Counted from the stretch's first letter, positions 40,890-54,184 are shown. The stretch: 64,000 nucleotides of DNA from Taeniopygia guttata (GCF_048771995.1 NC_133050.1:7922501-7986500), one strand, 5' to 3'. Made by a program: numbers and translations. The notes: a model not told the origin generated them from the letters alone.

Positions 40890-41460
40890 GAGAGGCAGAA
40901 AGGGTCTGCAGGAATAAAAAGGCGGCACAGGGACACTGAGAGGCTGCGGTGCGGGAATGGAGGGTGACACAAGGAGGCTGAGAGGCAGAAGGGTCTGTAG
41001 GACTAAAAAGGGAGGCACAGGGACACTGAGAGGCTGCAATGGGGAGCTGGAGGGTGACACAAGGAGGCTGAGAGGCAGAAGGGGTCTGTAGGAGTAAAAA
41101 GGGGGGCACAGGGACACTGAGAGGCTGTAATGGGGAGCTGGAGGGTGACACAAGGAGGCTGAGAGGCAGAAGGGGTCTCTAGGAGTAAAAAGGGGGGCAC
41201 AGGGACACTGAGAGGCTGCAATGGGGAGCTGGAGGGTGACACAAGGAGGCTGAGAGGCAGAAGGGGTCTGTAGGAGTAAAAAGTGGGGCACAGGGACACT
41301 GAGAGGCTGCAATGGGGAGCTGGAGGGTGACACAAGGAGGCTGAGAGGCAGAAGGGGTCTGTAGGAGTAAAAAGTGGGGCACAGGGACACTGAGAGGATG
41401 CAATGGGGAGCTGGAGGGTGACACAAGGAGCCTGAGAGGCAAGGGGTGCCTTGAGGGACA
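40890..41460. repeat. 91-bp minisatellite, about six copies
   Basis: The unit begins GGAGGGTGACACAAGGAGGC, with later landmarks GAGGCAGAAGGGGTCTGTAG and GGCACAGGGACACTGAGAGG. Copies start near 40960, 41049, 41139, 41231, 41322 and 41413. The minus-strand frames rich in PPxxPLQPLSVPVP are translations of this repeat. Confidence 0.9.
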
Positions 41461-41619
41461 AAGTGGAGGGTGCCTGAGGGTGACAGGTGAACAAGCCCTA
41501 AGCTCACCCCAAACAGCACCCCAAGAACACCAGTTTTCCCCAGCAGCAGCTGCAGGCAGTGACCCTAATGCCGGGACAGCCCCAGAACCCTCCCAGCAGC
41601 TGCAGGCAGTGACTTTAAT

Positions 41620-42230
41620 TAAAAGGCATGGATGGTGTCTGGGACTGAGCACTTTTTAAGGTATTTTTTAAAGTGTTTTTAAAGGGTGTTTGAGGGGTTT
41701 TCTCACAGAAGCTCTTGAGGAACTTTCTGGGAGGTTTTAGGCTACTTCTAGGGTATTTTCAGGGTTTTTAAAAGATTTATTTAAGGTGCTTCAAGGGCTT
41801 TCTTAGTACTAATTAGAATTTCTATGGGTTTTTTTTCTGGGGTGTTCTTGGGGCTTTTTTAAGACTATTTAAAAATTTTTAGGGCTTTTTTAGGACTATT
41901 GGGGGTATGTGGAGGACTCTTAGGACCAGAGTATTTTTAGGTTTTTTGAGGGAAGTTTTATGGTTTTTAGGGTCTTATCAGTCTGTTTTAAGGATTTTGG
42001 GGCTATTTTTAGAGCTCTTTTAGGAATGTTTAGGGATTTTTAAAGGTTCTTTGGGGATTTTTAGGGGTGGTTTAGGGTTTTTTTAAAGTAGGGTAATTTT
42101 ATTGTATTTTAAGGGTATTCTGAGCCTATTTTTATGATTTCATGGGGGTTTTATGACATAGTGAGGATGAGGGTGTTTTTAGGGCATTTTAATGTTTTTT
42201 TAGGGTCTTTTCATGGCATAGAGGCTGAGG
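41620..42230. repeat. T-rich degenerate TTTTTAGGG tract
   Basis: The plus strand repeats motifs such as TTTTTAGGGCTTTTTTAGG and TTTAGGGATTTTTAAAGG irregularly over about 600 bases. No gene is seen. Confidence 0.65.
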
Positions 42231-42399
42231 GGCAGCTTGAGGGGCACTGTGGGGGTTTGAGGGTGACAGAGGCTGGGAGCTGAGGGAGGAACAGGGGGAG
42301 GGGACAGTGGGTGACACAGGGAGATGCTGAGGGGGGCAGCGGCAGCTGGAGGGTGACACAGAGAAGCAGCTATCATTTCCCTGAAGAGTTTTCTTCTGT

Positions 42400-42725
42400 A
42401 TCCAGCCCATTATTCCCCTTGAACTCAAATCAGAGGAGCCAAACAGCCACAGCTGCTCTGAATCAGCCCAATCAGGGGTATATTAACCCCAGCCTTTGCT
42501 AAGAGGCTTCATTTTGTCTTTGGGATCCACTGGGGTAAGTGCTCTCCTCTCATTTTTGTGAAGAGGCTCTTTCAGCTTATCTCGGTTTGTTCTCTGCAGG
42601 TGTTTTGGGCTTCTAATGCAACAGAGGCTTTGAAGATACTGTGAGGAAAACAACACTGAACACAGGTAGTATTTAAATTCATGATTTGGGGTTGTGCATT
42701 CAGGGGTGGTGCTTTTGTAATCTCT

Positions 42726-42760
<35 letters not shown>

Positions 42761-43380
42761 GAGGAGTGCAACTTCCTATAATTCCAGGTTGTGTCGAGTA
42801 CAGCATTTTTTCAGCAGAGTGATCATGTTCCAAAAGAGATCTGCCCTGTGTCAAAGATGATGTCTGAGATTGAGGCTTCAGGTGAGTTGAGGATTGGGAC
42901 TAGGAGTGGGAGAGTGAGCAGGGTACCGAGTTAAGAGTTATCATGGTGGGGTTTTGCAGGCAGTAGGGTGAGAAATGGTGTCTATTTGCAAGGCTTTTCA
43001 CAAGTATAGCAGAGGCATCCGTGTGTCATACAGCACACAAGCTCATCCACTGAACTCACAGAAATGCCATGTAACTTTGCCTCTCTAAACCAGGTGCTAC
43101 TCATAATAACAGCCAAACCTTAGACTAGGGATGGAACTGGAGACTTGAGCACCCAAGCACACTCAGGAGAGGATAAGTATCTGACTTGCTGGGATTTGGC
43201 CCACATAACACTAAACTCAACCATTGATTTTCCTGTTCTTTATTCTAGCTGAATAAGAGGCCAACAGGAGATCCCCTCCGAGGCAGACTCATTTCATGTC
43301 CAACGTGGATTTGCATTTCCAGTCATCCAAAAGATAAGTTGGGTCCATGGCCTGGGGATGGGAGTAGTGGCCCCCTTCGG
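42400..43380 (+). other. Low-copy spacer with two exon-like segments
   Basis: This interval is not obviously repeated elsewhere in the window. It has a TATATTAA-type box (about 42478-42486), a donor-like ACTGGGGTAAGTGC (42530) and a T32 tract (about 42728-42758) before AG. A segment at 42761-42881 follows, ending GGCTTCAG|GTGAGT and containing ATGATG at 42857-42862. It opens MMSEIEAS and leaves in phase 1, which is compatible with the first module of the downstream 1.27 kb repeat. Confidence 0.4.
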
Positions 43381-43384
43381 CAGC

Positions 43385-46300
43385 TGATGGGGATTTGAAT
43401 CCCCAGATATGTGCAAGATAAATCAAGAGCTACAACCCACAGAGGGCATGGAAGCGAAGTGCCAGGTTGGGACTCCCCAGGAGGGGTTTTTGAGTCAGTT
43501 TTAGAGATGAGGATGTCCAAGAAGTGTCTCCTTAGGCCAGCTAAAGGAAAAGTGTCTGTTTTGATCTCGGTGCTGAGGTGCGCAGGGCAGAGCAGTTCCG
43601 GTGTGTGTCCTGTCACTTGTCTCTGGTGCACTCTGTGTTCTTTGGGTCTCCCAGTCCTTTCTTCTTGTGGAAAGCTCTCTCTCCCTGTCCTGTCCCCTCG
43701 TTTGTCACGTCCTGTGTCACGGGTGTCTGCACATATTTGTCCCGGAGCTGCTCTGCCCTGCTGCATAGCCTGTAATAGCACAAGTCCTGGGGACTTGAAA
43801 TTGGTAATGCAGGGTGCAGCTGGGCTCCAAATTGTATTAGGAGATTACCAGAACATGTTTGGTGGTGTTAAGTTGTCCTGCAGCTGTTTGACATTAGTCC
43901 TAACTTCCTTTCAGATGCAGACAGTTCAAATCAGTGCCAGAGGGCCACAGTTCTGGGTGAAGAACTTCCCATGAGCAGGTCAGTCATTGTTTGCATTTAC
44001 AGGGGAAGCAGCCTAAGTGGTGACTCTGTTACAGCGGTGTTCTTTGCCTTTATTTTTAGGAAGTCCAGGCAGATAGCAGCAGTCAAGGCCCATTGTGCCA
44101 GGTGAGCACTGGAGAGAAGCAGTTGTTCTTGCTCAGGTTTCAGTTTTTGGTGCAACTGTAAGCATCCATTCTTGTTTTTGTGCTTTAGGGAATCCACTGG
44201 GAGTATGCCAAGCCCCTGTCAGCAGCTGGCTGATGGACTGGGTTTCCTGCACTTATGAGCCCTCTGGAAGTATTACAGGATCCTGTGATGAAGCCTACTG
44301 ATTTTGCATTTCAAGGTCCCATCCTGGTAGCCCAGAGCAGTGGCCAAGGAGTTGTGGTGAGTCGGGGAGGTAGGGAGGAGGAGTGAGAGTCCTCTCGAGT
44401 TTCAGCATTGTCTCCCCTTAACGTAGGTGTGCCCTGCAATGATGGCGTCAGAATCCAAGCACACTCGGAGCGTGCAGGCCCAGAACCCGGGCATTCTGAG
44501 GAGGATGGTGAGTAGCAGAATTATCAGGTTTTGGCCCATGTGCTGTTAAGTCTGTGCACTGATGTTTGGTTTTCATTCTCTTGGCAGGCCAAGAAGTGAC
44601 AGCTGGAACTTACCAGACAGGCAGACGGCCTTCTTCTGCAGCCAACAGGGATTTGCATCCCCAGATATGTGCAAGATAAGTCAAGCGCTACAACCCACAG
44701 AGGGCATGGAAGCGAGGTGCCAGGTTGGGACTCCCCAGGAGGGGTTTTTCAGTTAGTTTTGGAGATGAGGATGTCCAAGAAGTGTCTCCTTAGGCCAGCT
44801 AAAGGAAAAGTGTCTCTTTTGATCACAGTGGCGGGGTGCGCAGGGCAGAGCAGTTCCGGTGTGTGTCCTGTCACTTGTCTCTGGTGCACTCTGTGTTCTT
44901 TGGGTCTCCCAGTCCTTTCTTCTTGTGGAAAGCTCTCTCTCCCTGTCCTGTCCCCTCGTTTGTCACGTCCTGTGTCACGGGTGTCTGCACGTATTTGTCC
45001 CGGAGCTGCTCTGCCCTGCTGCATAGCCTGTAATAGCACAAGTCCTGGGGACTTGAAATTGGTAATGCAGGGTGCAGCTGGGCTCCAAATTGTATTAGGA
45101 GATTACCAGAACATGTTTGGTGGTGTTAAGTTGTCCTGCAGCTATTTGACATTAGTCCTAACTTCCTTTCAGATGCAGACAGTTCAAATCAGTGCCAGAG
45201 GGCCACAGTTCTGGGTGAAGAATTTCCCATGAGCAGGTCAGTCATTGTTTGCATTTACAGGGGAAGCCTAAGTGGTGACTCTGTTACAGCGGTGTTCTTT
45301 GCCTTTATTTTTAGGAAGTCCAGGCAGATAGCAGCAGTCAAGGCCCATTGTGCCAGGTGAGCACTGGAGAGAAGCAGTTGTTCTTGCTCAGGTTTCAGTT
45401 TTTGGTGCAACTGTAAGCAGCCATTCTTGTTTTTGTGCTTTAGGGAATCCACTGGGAGTATGCCAAGCCCCTGTCAGCAGCTGGCTGATGGACTGGGTTT
45501 GCTGTGCTTGTGAGTCCTCTGGAAGTATTACAGGACCCTGTGATGAAGCCTACTGATTTTGCATTTCAAGGTCCCATCCTGGTAACCCAGAGCAGTGGCC
45601 AAGGAGTTGTGGTGAGTCGGGGAGGTAGGGAGGAGGAGTGAGAGTCCACTCAAGTTTCAGCAATGCCATGTCACCCTTTCTCCACTTAATCTAGGTGTAC
45701 CCTGAGATGATGCTGTCGGCCTCCAAGCACGCCTGCGGTGTGTGGCCCGACCATTCTGTAGAGAATGGTGAGTAGCAGAATTGTCAGGTTTTGGCCATTG
45801 TGCTGTTACGGTTGTGCACTGATGTTTGGTTTTCTTTGTCTTGGCAGACCAAGAGAGAACAGTCTGGTGACAACTGGAGTTTCCCAGACAGGCAGGAGGC
45901 CTTGTTCTGCACCCGATGGAGATTTGGATCCCCAGATATATGCCAGATAAGTCAAGGGCTACAACCCACAGAGGGCATGGAAGCGAGGTGCCAGGTTGGG
46001 AGTCCCCAGGAGGGGTTTTTGAGTCAGTTTTGGATACGGGGATGTCTAAGAAGCGTCTCCTTAGGCCAGCTGAAGGGAAAGTGTCTGTTTTGATCTCAGT
46101 GCTGAGGTGCGCAGGGCAGAGCAGTTCCGGTGTGTGTCCTGTCACTTTTCTCTGGTGCACTCTCTGTTCTTTGGGTCTCTCAGTCCTTTCTTCTCCTCAA
46201 AAGCTCTCCCTCCCTGTTCTGTCTCCTGGTTTGTCATGTCCTGTCCTGTGTCACGGGTGTCTGCACGTATTTGTCCCGGAGCTGCTCTGCCCTGCTGCAT

Positions 46301-49300
46301 AGCCTGTAATAGCACAAGTCCTGGGGACTTGAAATTAGTAATGCAGGGTGTAGTTGGGCTCCATATTGTGTTAGGAGATTGACATAACATGTTTGGTACG
46401 GTTAAGTTGTCCTGTAGCGGTTTGACATTAGTCCTAACTTCCTTTCAGATGCAGACATTTCAAGTCTGTGGGTGTGGGGCCCGAATCCTTGGTGAGGAAC
46501 TTCCCATGAGCAGGTCAGTCATTGTTTGCATTTACAGGGGAAGACTAAATGGTGACTCTGTTACAGCCCTGTTCTGTGCCTTTATTTTTAGGAGGTCCAG
46601 GCAGATAGCAGCAGTCAAAGCCCAGTGTGCCAGGTGAGCAGTGGACAGAAGCAGTTGTTCTTGCTAAGATTTCAGTTTTTGGTGCAACTGTAATCATCCA
46701 TTCTTGTTTTTGTGCTTTAGGGAATCCACTGGGAGTATGCTAAGCCCCTGTCACCAGCTGGCTGATGGACTGGGTTTGCTGCACTTATGAGCCCTCTGGA
46801 AGTATTACAGGACCCTGTGATGAAGCCTACTGATTTTGCATTTCAAGGTCCCATCCTGGTAGCCCAGAGCAGTGGCCAAGGAGTTGTGGTGAGTCGGGGA
46901 GGTAGGGAGGAGGAGTGAGAGTCCTCTCGAGTTTCAGCATTGTCTCCCCTTAACGTAGGTGTGCCCTGCAATGATGGCGTCAGAATCCTAGCACACCCGG
47001 AGCGTGCAGGCCCAGAACCCGGGCATTCTGAGGAGGATGGTGAGTAGCAGAATTATCAGGTTTTGGCCCATGTGCTGTTAAGTCTGTGCACGGATGTTTG
47101 GTTTTCATTCTCTTGGCAGGCCAAGAAGTGACAGCTGGAACTTACCAGACAGGCAGACGGCCTTCTTCTGCAGCCAACAGGGATTTGCATCCCCAGATAT
47201 GTGCAAGATAAGTCAAGGGCTACAACCCACAGAGGGCATGGAAGCGAGGTGCCAGGTTGGGACTCCCCAGGAGGGGTTTTTCAGTTAGTTTTGGAGATGA
47301 GGATGTCCAAGAAGTGTCTCCTTAGGCCAGCTAAAGGAAAAGTGTCTCTTTTGATCACAGTGGCGGGGTGCGCAGGGCAGAGCAGTTCCGGTGTGTGTCC
47401 TGTCACTTGTCTCTGGTGCACTCTGTGTTCTTTGGGTCTCCCAGTCCTTTCTTCTTGTGGAAAGCTCTCTCTCCCTGTCCTGTCCCCTCGTTTGTCACGT
47501 CCTGTGTCACGGGTGTCTGCACGTATTTGTCCCGGAGCTGCTCTGCCCTGCTGCATAGCCTGTAATAGCACAAGTCCTGGGGACTTGAAATTGGTAATGC
47601 AGGGTGCAGCTGGGCTCCAAATTGTATTAGGAGATTACCAGAACATGTTTGGTGGTGTTAAGTTGTCCTGCAGCTATTTGACATTAGTCCTAACTTCCTT
47701 TCAGATGCAGACAGTTCAAATCAGTGCCAGAGGGCCACAGTTCTGGGTGAAGAATTTCCCATGAGCAGGTCAGTCATTGTTTGCATTTACAGGGGAAGCC
47801 TAAGTGGTGACTCTGTTACAGCGGTGTTCTTTGCCTTTATTTTTAGGAAGTCCAGGCAGATAGCAGCAGTCAAGGCCCATTGTGCCAGGTGAGCACTGGA
47901 GAGAAGCAGTTGTTCTTGCTCAGGTTTCAGTTTTTGGTGCAACTGTAAGCAGCCATTCTTGTTTTTGTGCTTTAGGGAATCCACTGGGAGTATGCCAAGC
48001 CCCTGTCAGCAGCTGGCTGATGGACTGGGTTTGCTGTGCTTGTGAGTCCTCTGGAAGTATTACAGGACCCTGTGATGAAGCCTACTGATTTTGCATTTCA
48101 AGGTCCCATCCTGGTAACCCAGAGCAGTGGCCAAGGAGTTGTGGTGAGTCGGGGAGGTAGGGAGGAGGAGTGAGAGTCCACTCAAGTTTCAGCAATGCCA
48201 TGTCACCCTTTCTCCACTTAATCTAGGTGTACCCTGAGATGATGCTGTCGGCCTCCAAGCACGCCTGCGGTGTGTGGCCCGACCATTCTGTAGAGAATGG
48301 TGAGTAGCAGAATTGTCAGGTTTTGGCCATTGTGCTGTTACGGTTGTGCACTGATGTTTGGTTTTCTTTGTCTTGGCAGACCAAGAGAGAACAGTCTGGT
48401 GACAACTGGAGTTTCCCAGACAGGCAGGAGGCCTTGTTCTGCACCCGATGGAGATTTGGATCCCCAGATATATGCCAGATAAGTCAAGGGCTACAACCCA
48501 CAGAGGGCATGGAAGCGAGGTGCCAGGTTGGGAGTCCCCAGGAGGGGTTTTTGAGTCAGTTTTGGATACGGGGATGTCTAAGAAGCGTCTCCTTAGGCCA
48601 GCTGAAGGGAAAGTGTCTGTTTTGATCTCAGTGCTGAGGTGCGCAGGGCAGAGCAGTTCCGGTGTGTGTCCTGTCACTTTTCTCTGGTGCACTCTCTGTT
48701 CTTTGGGTCTCTCAGTCCTTTCTTCTCCTCAAAAGCTCTCCCTCCCTGTTCTGTCTCCTGGTTTGTCATGTCCTGTCCTGTGTCACGGGTGTCTGCACGT
48801 ATTTGTCCCGGAGCTGCTCTGCCCTGCTGCATAGCCTGTAATAGCACAAGTCCTGGGGACTTGAAATTAGTAATGCAGGGTGTAGTTGGGCTCCATATTG
48901 TGTTAGGAGATTGACATAACATGTTTGGTACGGTTAAGTTGTCCTGTAGCGGTTTGACATTAGTCCTAACTTCCTTTCAGATGCAGACATTTCAAGTCTG
49001 TGGGTGTGGGGCCCGAATCCTTGGTGAGGAACTTCCCATGAGCAGGTCAGTCATTGTTTGCATTTACAGGGGAAGACTAAATGGTGACTCTGTTACAGCC
49101 CTGTTCTGTGCCTTTATTTTTAGGAGGTCCAGGCAGATAGCAGCAGTCAAAGCCCAGTGTGCCAGGTGAGCAGTGGACAGAAGCAGTTGTTCTTGCTAAG
49201 ATTTCAGTTTTTGGTGCAACTGTAATCATCCATTCTTGTTTTTGTGCTTTAGGGAATCCACTGGGAGTATGCTAAGCCCCTGTCACCAGCTGGCTGATGG

Positions 49301-52300
49301 ACTGGGTTTGCTGCACTTATGAGCCCTCTGGAAGTATTACAGGACCCTGTGATGAAGCCTACTGATTTTGCATTTCAAGGTCCCATCCTGGTAGCCCAGA
49401 GCAGTGGCCAAGGAGTTGTGGTGAGTCGGGGAGGTAGGGAGGAGGAGTGAGAGTCCTCTCGAGTTTCAGCATTGTCTCCCCTTAACGTAGGTGTGCCCTG
49501 CAATGATGGCGTCAGAATCCTAGCACACCCGGAGCGTGCAGGCCCAGAACCCGGGCATTCTGAGGAGGATGGTGAGTAGCAGAATTATCAGGTTTTGGCC
49601 CATGTGCTGTTAAGTCTGTGCACGGATGTTTGGTTTTCATTCTCTTGGCAGGCCAAGAAGTGACAGCTGGAACTTACCAGACAGGCAGACGGCCTTCTTC
49701 TGCAGCCAACAGGGATTTGCATCCCCAGATATGTGCAAGATAAGTCAAGGGCTACAACCCACAGAGGGCATGGAAGCGAGGTGCCAGGTTGGGACTCCCC
49801 AGGAGGGGTTTTTCAGTTAGTTTTGGAGATGAGGATGTCCAAGAAGTGTCTCCTTAGGCCAGCTAAAGGAAAAGTGTCTCTTTTGATCACAGTGGCGGGG
49901 TGCGCAGGGCAGAGCAGTTCCGGTGTGTGTCCTGTCACTTGTCTCTGGTGCACTCTGTGTTCTTTGGGTCTCCCAGTCCTTTCTTCTTGTGGAAAGCTCT
50001 CTCTCCCTGTCCTGTCCCCTCGTTTGTCACGTCCTGTGTCACGGGTGTCTGCACGTATTTGTCCCGGAGCTGCTCTGCCCTGCTGCATAGCCTGTAATAG
50101 CACAAGTCCTGGGGACTTGAAATTAGTAATGCAGGGTGTAGCTGGGCTCCAGATTGTGTTAGGAGATTGACATAACATGCTTGGTACTGTTAAGTTGTTC
50201 TGCAGCATTTTGACATTAGTTCCAACTTCCTTTCAGATGCAGACAGTTCAAATCAGTGCCAGAGGGCCACAGTCCTGGGTGGAGAACTTCCCATGAGCTG
50301 GTCAGTCATCGTTTGCATTTACAGGGGAAGCAGCCTAAGTGGTGACTCTGTTACAGCGGTGTTCTTTGCCTTTATTTTTAGGAGGTCCAGGCAGATAGCA
50401 GCAGTCAAGGCCCAGTGTGCCAGGTGAGCAGTGGAGAGAAGCAGTTGTTCTTGCTCAGGTTTCACTTTTTGGTGCAACTGTAATCATCCATTCTTGTTTT
50501 TGTGCTTTAGGGAATCCACTGGGAGTTTGCATATCCCCTGTCAGCAGCTGGCTGATGGACTGGGTTTGCTGTGCTTGTGAGTCCTCTGGAAGTATTACAG
50601 GACCCTGTGATGAAGCCTACTGATTTTGCATTTCAAGGTCCCATCCTGGTAACCCAGAGCAGTGGCCAAGGAGTTGTGGTGAGTCAGGGAGGTAGGGAGG
50701 AGGAGTGAAAGTCCACTCAAGTTTCAGCAATGCCATGTCACCCTTTCTCCACTTAATCTAGGTGTACCCTGAGATGATGCTGTCGGCCTCCAAGCACGCC
50801 AGCGGTGTGTGGCCCGACCATTCTGAGGAGAATGGTGAGTAGCAGAATTGTCAGGTTTTGGCTGTTGTGCTGTTATGGTTGTGCACTGATGTTTGGTTTT
50901 CTTTGTCTTGGCAGACCAAGAGAGAACAGTCTGGTGACAACTGGAGTTTCCCAGACAGGCAGGAGGCCTCGTTCTGCACCCGATGGAGATTTGGATCCCC
51001 AGATATATGCAAGATAAGTCAAGGGCTACAACCCACAGAGGGCATGGAAGCGAGGTGCCAGGTTGGGAGTCCCCAGGAGGGGTTTTTGAGTCAGTTTTGG
51101 ATACGGGGATGTCTAAGAAGCATCTCCTTAGGCCAGCTGAAGGGAAAGTGTCTGTTTTGATCTCAGTGCTGAGGTGCGCAGGGCAGAGCAGTTCCGGTGT
51201 GTGTCCTGTCACTTTTCTCTGGTGCACTCTCTGTTCTTTGGGTCTCTCAGTCCTTTCTTCTCCTCAAAAGCTCTCCCTCCCTGTTCTGTCTCCTGGTTTG
51301 TCATGTCCTGTCCTGTGTCACGGGTGTCTGCGCATATTTGTCCCGGAACTGCTCTGCCCTGCTGCGTAGCCTGTAATAGCACAAGTCCTGGGGACTTGAA
51401 ATTGGTAATGCAGGGTGTAGTTGGGCTCGAGGCTGTACTGGGAAATTGACATGACACGTTTGGTACTGTTAGGTTGTCCTGCTGCATTTTGACACTAGTC
51501 CTAACTTCCTTTCAGATGCAGACAGTTCAAATCGGTGGCAAAGGGCCCCAGTCCTGCATGAGGAACTTCCCATGAGCTGGTCAGTCATTGTTTGCATTTA
51601 CAGGGGAAGCAGCCTAAATGGTGACTCTGTTACAGCGGTGTTCTTTGCCTTTATTTTTAGGAGGTCCAGGCAGATAGCAGCAGTGAAGGCCCAGTGTGCC
51701 AGGTGAGCATTGGAGAGAAGCAGTTATTCTTGCTCAGGTTTCACTTTTTGGTGCAACTGTAATCATCCATTCTTGTTTTTGTGCTTTAGGGAATCCACTG
51801 GGAGTTTGCATATCCCCTGTCAGCAGCTGGCTGATGGACTGGGTTTGCTGTGCTTGTGAGTCTTCTGGAAGTATTACAGGACCCTGTGATGAAGCCTACT
51901 GATTTTGCATTTCAAGGTCCCATCCTGGTAACCCAGAGCAGTGGCCAAGGAGTTGTGGTGAGTCAGGGAGGTAGGGAGGAGGAGTGAAAGTCCACTCAAG
52001 TTTCAGCAATGCCATGTCACCCTTTCTCCACTTAATCTAGGTGTACCCTGAGATGATGCTGTGGGCCTCCAAGCACGCCTGCGGTGTGTGGCCCGACCAT
52101 TCTGAGGAGAATGGTGAGTAGCAGAATTGTCAGGTTTTGGCCGTTGTGCTGTTACGGTTGTGCACTGACGTTTGGTTTTCTTTGTCTTGGCAGACCAAGA
52201 GAGAACAGTCTGGTGACAACTGGAGTTTCCCAGACAGGCAGGAGGCCTCGTTCTGCACCCGATGGAGATTTGCATCCCCAGATATGTGCAAGATAAGTCA

Positions 52301-54160
52301 AGGGCTACAACCTACAGAGGGGATGGAAGCGAGGTGCCAGGCTGGGACTCCCCAGGAGGGGTTTTTGAGTCAGTTTTGGATACGGGGATGTCTAAGAAGC
52401 GTCTCCTTAGGCCAGCTGAAGGGAAAGTGTCTGTTTTGATCTCAGTGCTGAGGTGCGCAGGGCAGAGCAGTTCCGGTGTGTGTCCTGTCACTTTTCTCTG
52501 GTGCACTCTCTGTTCTTTGGGTCTCTCAGTCCTTTCTTCTCCTCAAAAGCTCTCCCTCCCTGTTCTGTCTCCTGGTTTGTCATGTCCTGTCCTGTGTCAC
52601 GGGTGTCTGCACGTATTTGTCCCGGAGCTGCTCTGCCCTGCTGCATAGCCTGTAATAGCACAAGTCCTGGGGACTTGAAATTAGTAATGCAGGGTGTAGT
52701 TGGGCTCCATATTGTGTTAGGAGATTGACATAACATGTTTGGTACGGTTAAGTTGTCCTGTAGCGGTTTGACATTAGTCCTAACTTCCTTTCAGATGCAG
52801 ACATTTCAAGTCTGTGGGTGTGGGGCCCGAATCCTTGGTGAGGAACTTCCCATGAGCAGGTCAGTCATTGTTTGCATTTACAGGGGAAGACTAAATGGTG
52901 ACTCTGTTACAGCCCTGTTCTGTGCCTTTATTTTTAGGAGGTCCAGGCAGATAGCAGCAGTCAAAGCCCAGTGTGCCAGGTGAGCAGTGGACAGAAGCAG
53001 TTGTTCTTGCTAAGGTTTCAGTTTTTGGTGCAACTGTAATCATCCATTCTTGTTTTTATGCTTTAGGGAATCCACTGGGAGTATGCTAAGCCCCTGTCAC
53101 CAGCTGGCTGATGGACTGGGTTTGCTGCACTTATGAGCCCTCTGGAAGTATTACAGGACCCTGTGATGAAGCCTACTGATTTTGCATTTCAAGGTCCCAT
53201 CCTGGTAGCCCAGAGCAGTGGCCAAGGAGTTGTGGTGAGTCGGGGAGGTAGGGAGGAGGAGTGAGAGTCCACTCAAGTTTCAGCAATGCCATGTCACCCT
53301 TTCTCCACTTAATCTAGGTGTACCCTGAGATGATGCTGTCGGCCTCCAAGCACGCCAGCGGTGTGTGGCCGGACCATTCTGAGGAGAATGGTGAGTAGCA
53401 GAATTGTCAGGTTTTGGCCATTGTGCTGTTACGGTTGTGCACTGATGTTTGGTTTTCTTTGTCTTGGCAGACCAAGAGAGAACAGTCTGGTGACAACTGG
53501 AGTTTCCCAGACAGGCAGGAGGCCTCGTTCTGCACCCGATGGAGATTTGGATCCCCAGATATATGCCAGATAAGTCAAGGGCTACAACCCACAGAGGGCA
53601 TGGAAGCGAGGTGCCAGGTTGGGAGTCCCCAGGAGGGGTTTTTGAGTCAGTTTTGGATACGGGGATGTCTAAGAAGCGTCTCCTTAGGCCAGCTGAAGGG
53701 AAAGTGTCTGTTTTGATCTCAGTGCTGAGGTGCACAGGGCAGAGCAGTTCCGGTGTGTGTCCTGTCACTTGTCTCTGGTGCACTCTCTGTTCTTTGGGTC
53801 TCTCAGTCCTTTCTTCTCCTCAAAAGCTCTCCCTCCCTGTTCTGTCTCCTGGTTTGTCATGTCCTGTCCTGTGTCACGGGTGTCTGCACATATTTGTCCC
53901 GGAACTGCTCTGCCCTGCTGCGTAGCCTGTAATAGCACAAGTCCTGGGGACTTGAAATTGGTAATGCAGGGTGTAGTTGGGCTCGAGGCTGTACTGGGAA
54001 ATTGACATGACACGTTTGGTACTGTTAGGTTGTCCTGCTGCATTTTGACACAAGTCCTAACCTCCTTTCAGATGCAGACAGTTCAAATCAGTGGCAAAGG
54101 GCACCAACCCAGGCTGAGGGTGTTGTACTAAGCAGGTCAGTCATTGTTTGCATTACGAAG
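43385..54160 (+). repeat. Tandem array of a 1.25-1.28 kb unit, about nine copies, with exon-like modules
   Basis: The landmark ATGTGCAAGATAAGTCAAG (or ATATATGC... variants) recurs near 43411, 44669, 45916, 47201, 48448, 49733, 50983, 52262 and 53539, i.e. every 1,247-1,285 bp. Each unit carries segments with splice-like borders: CTTCCTTTCAG|ATGCAGACA...GAGCAG|GTCAGT; TATTTTTAG|GAAGTCCAG...TGCCAG|GTGAGC (42 nt); GTGCTTTAG|GGAATCC; GTTGTG|GTGAGTC; TCTAG|GTGTACCC...GAATG|GTGAGT; and CTTGGCAG|ACCAAGAG. Frames are not consistent between copies: the first module differs by 1 nt between A and B units. The array therefore looks like multiplied, decaying exons rather than one working repeat protein. 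Frames of up to 187 codons run across the module borders and are probably accidental. Confidence 0.9.
44562..49625 (+). repeat. Two near-identical 2,532-bp dimers within the array
   Basis: 44562-47093 and 47094-49625 match almost base for base (for example G versus C at 44697/47229 is one of few changes). A third dimer begins at 49626 and diverges from about 50120. Each dimer is one A unit (about 1,247 bp) plus one B unit (about 1,285 bp). Such identity implies recent amplification or gene conversion. Confidence 0.92.
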
Positions 54161-54184
54161 CCAAAGTGATTGCTCAACATTGGA

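Noticed and set aside
42728-42760. Poly-T run as the tail of a retroposon
   Set aside because: There is no recognisable element body or target-site duplication next to it. It directly precedes an AG and serves equally well as a polypyrimidine tract.
43411-43974. 187-codon frame repeated at 44669 and 47201
   Set aside because: It runs through several splice-like borders of the 1.27 kb unit and is shortened in the 49733 copy. Its preservation is explained by recent copying, so I see no evidence of selection.
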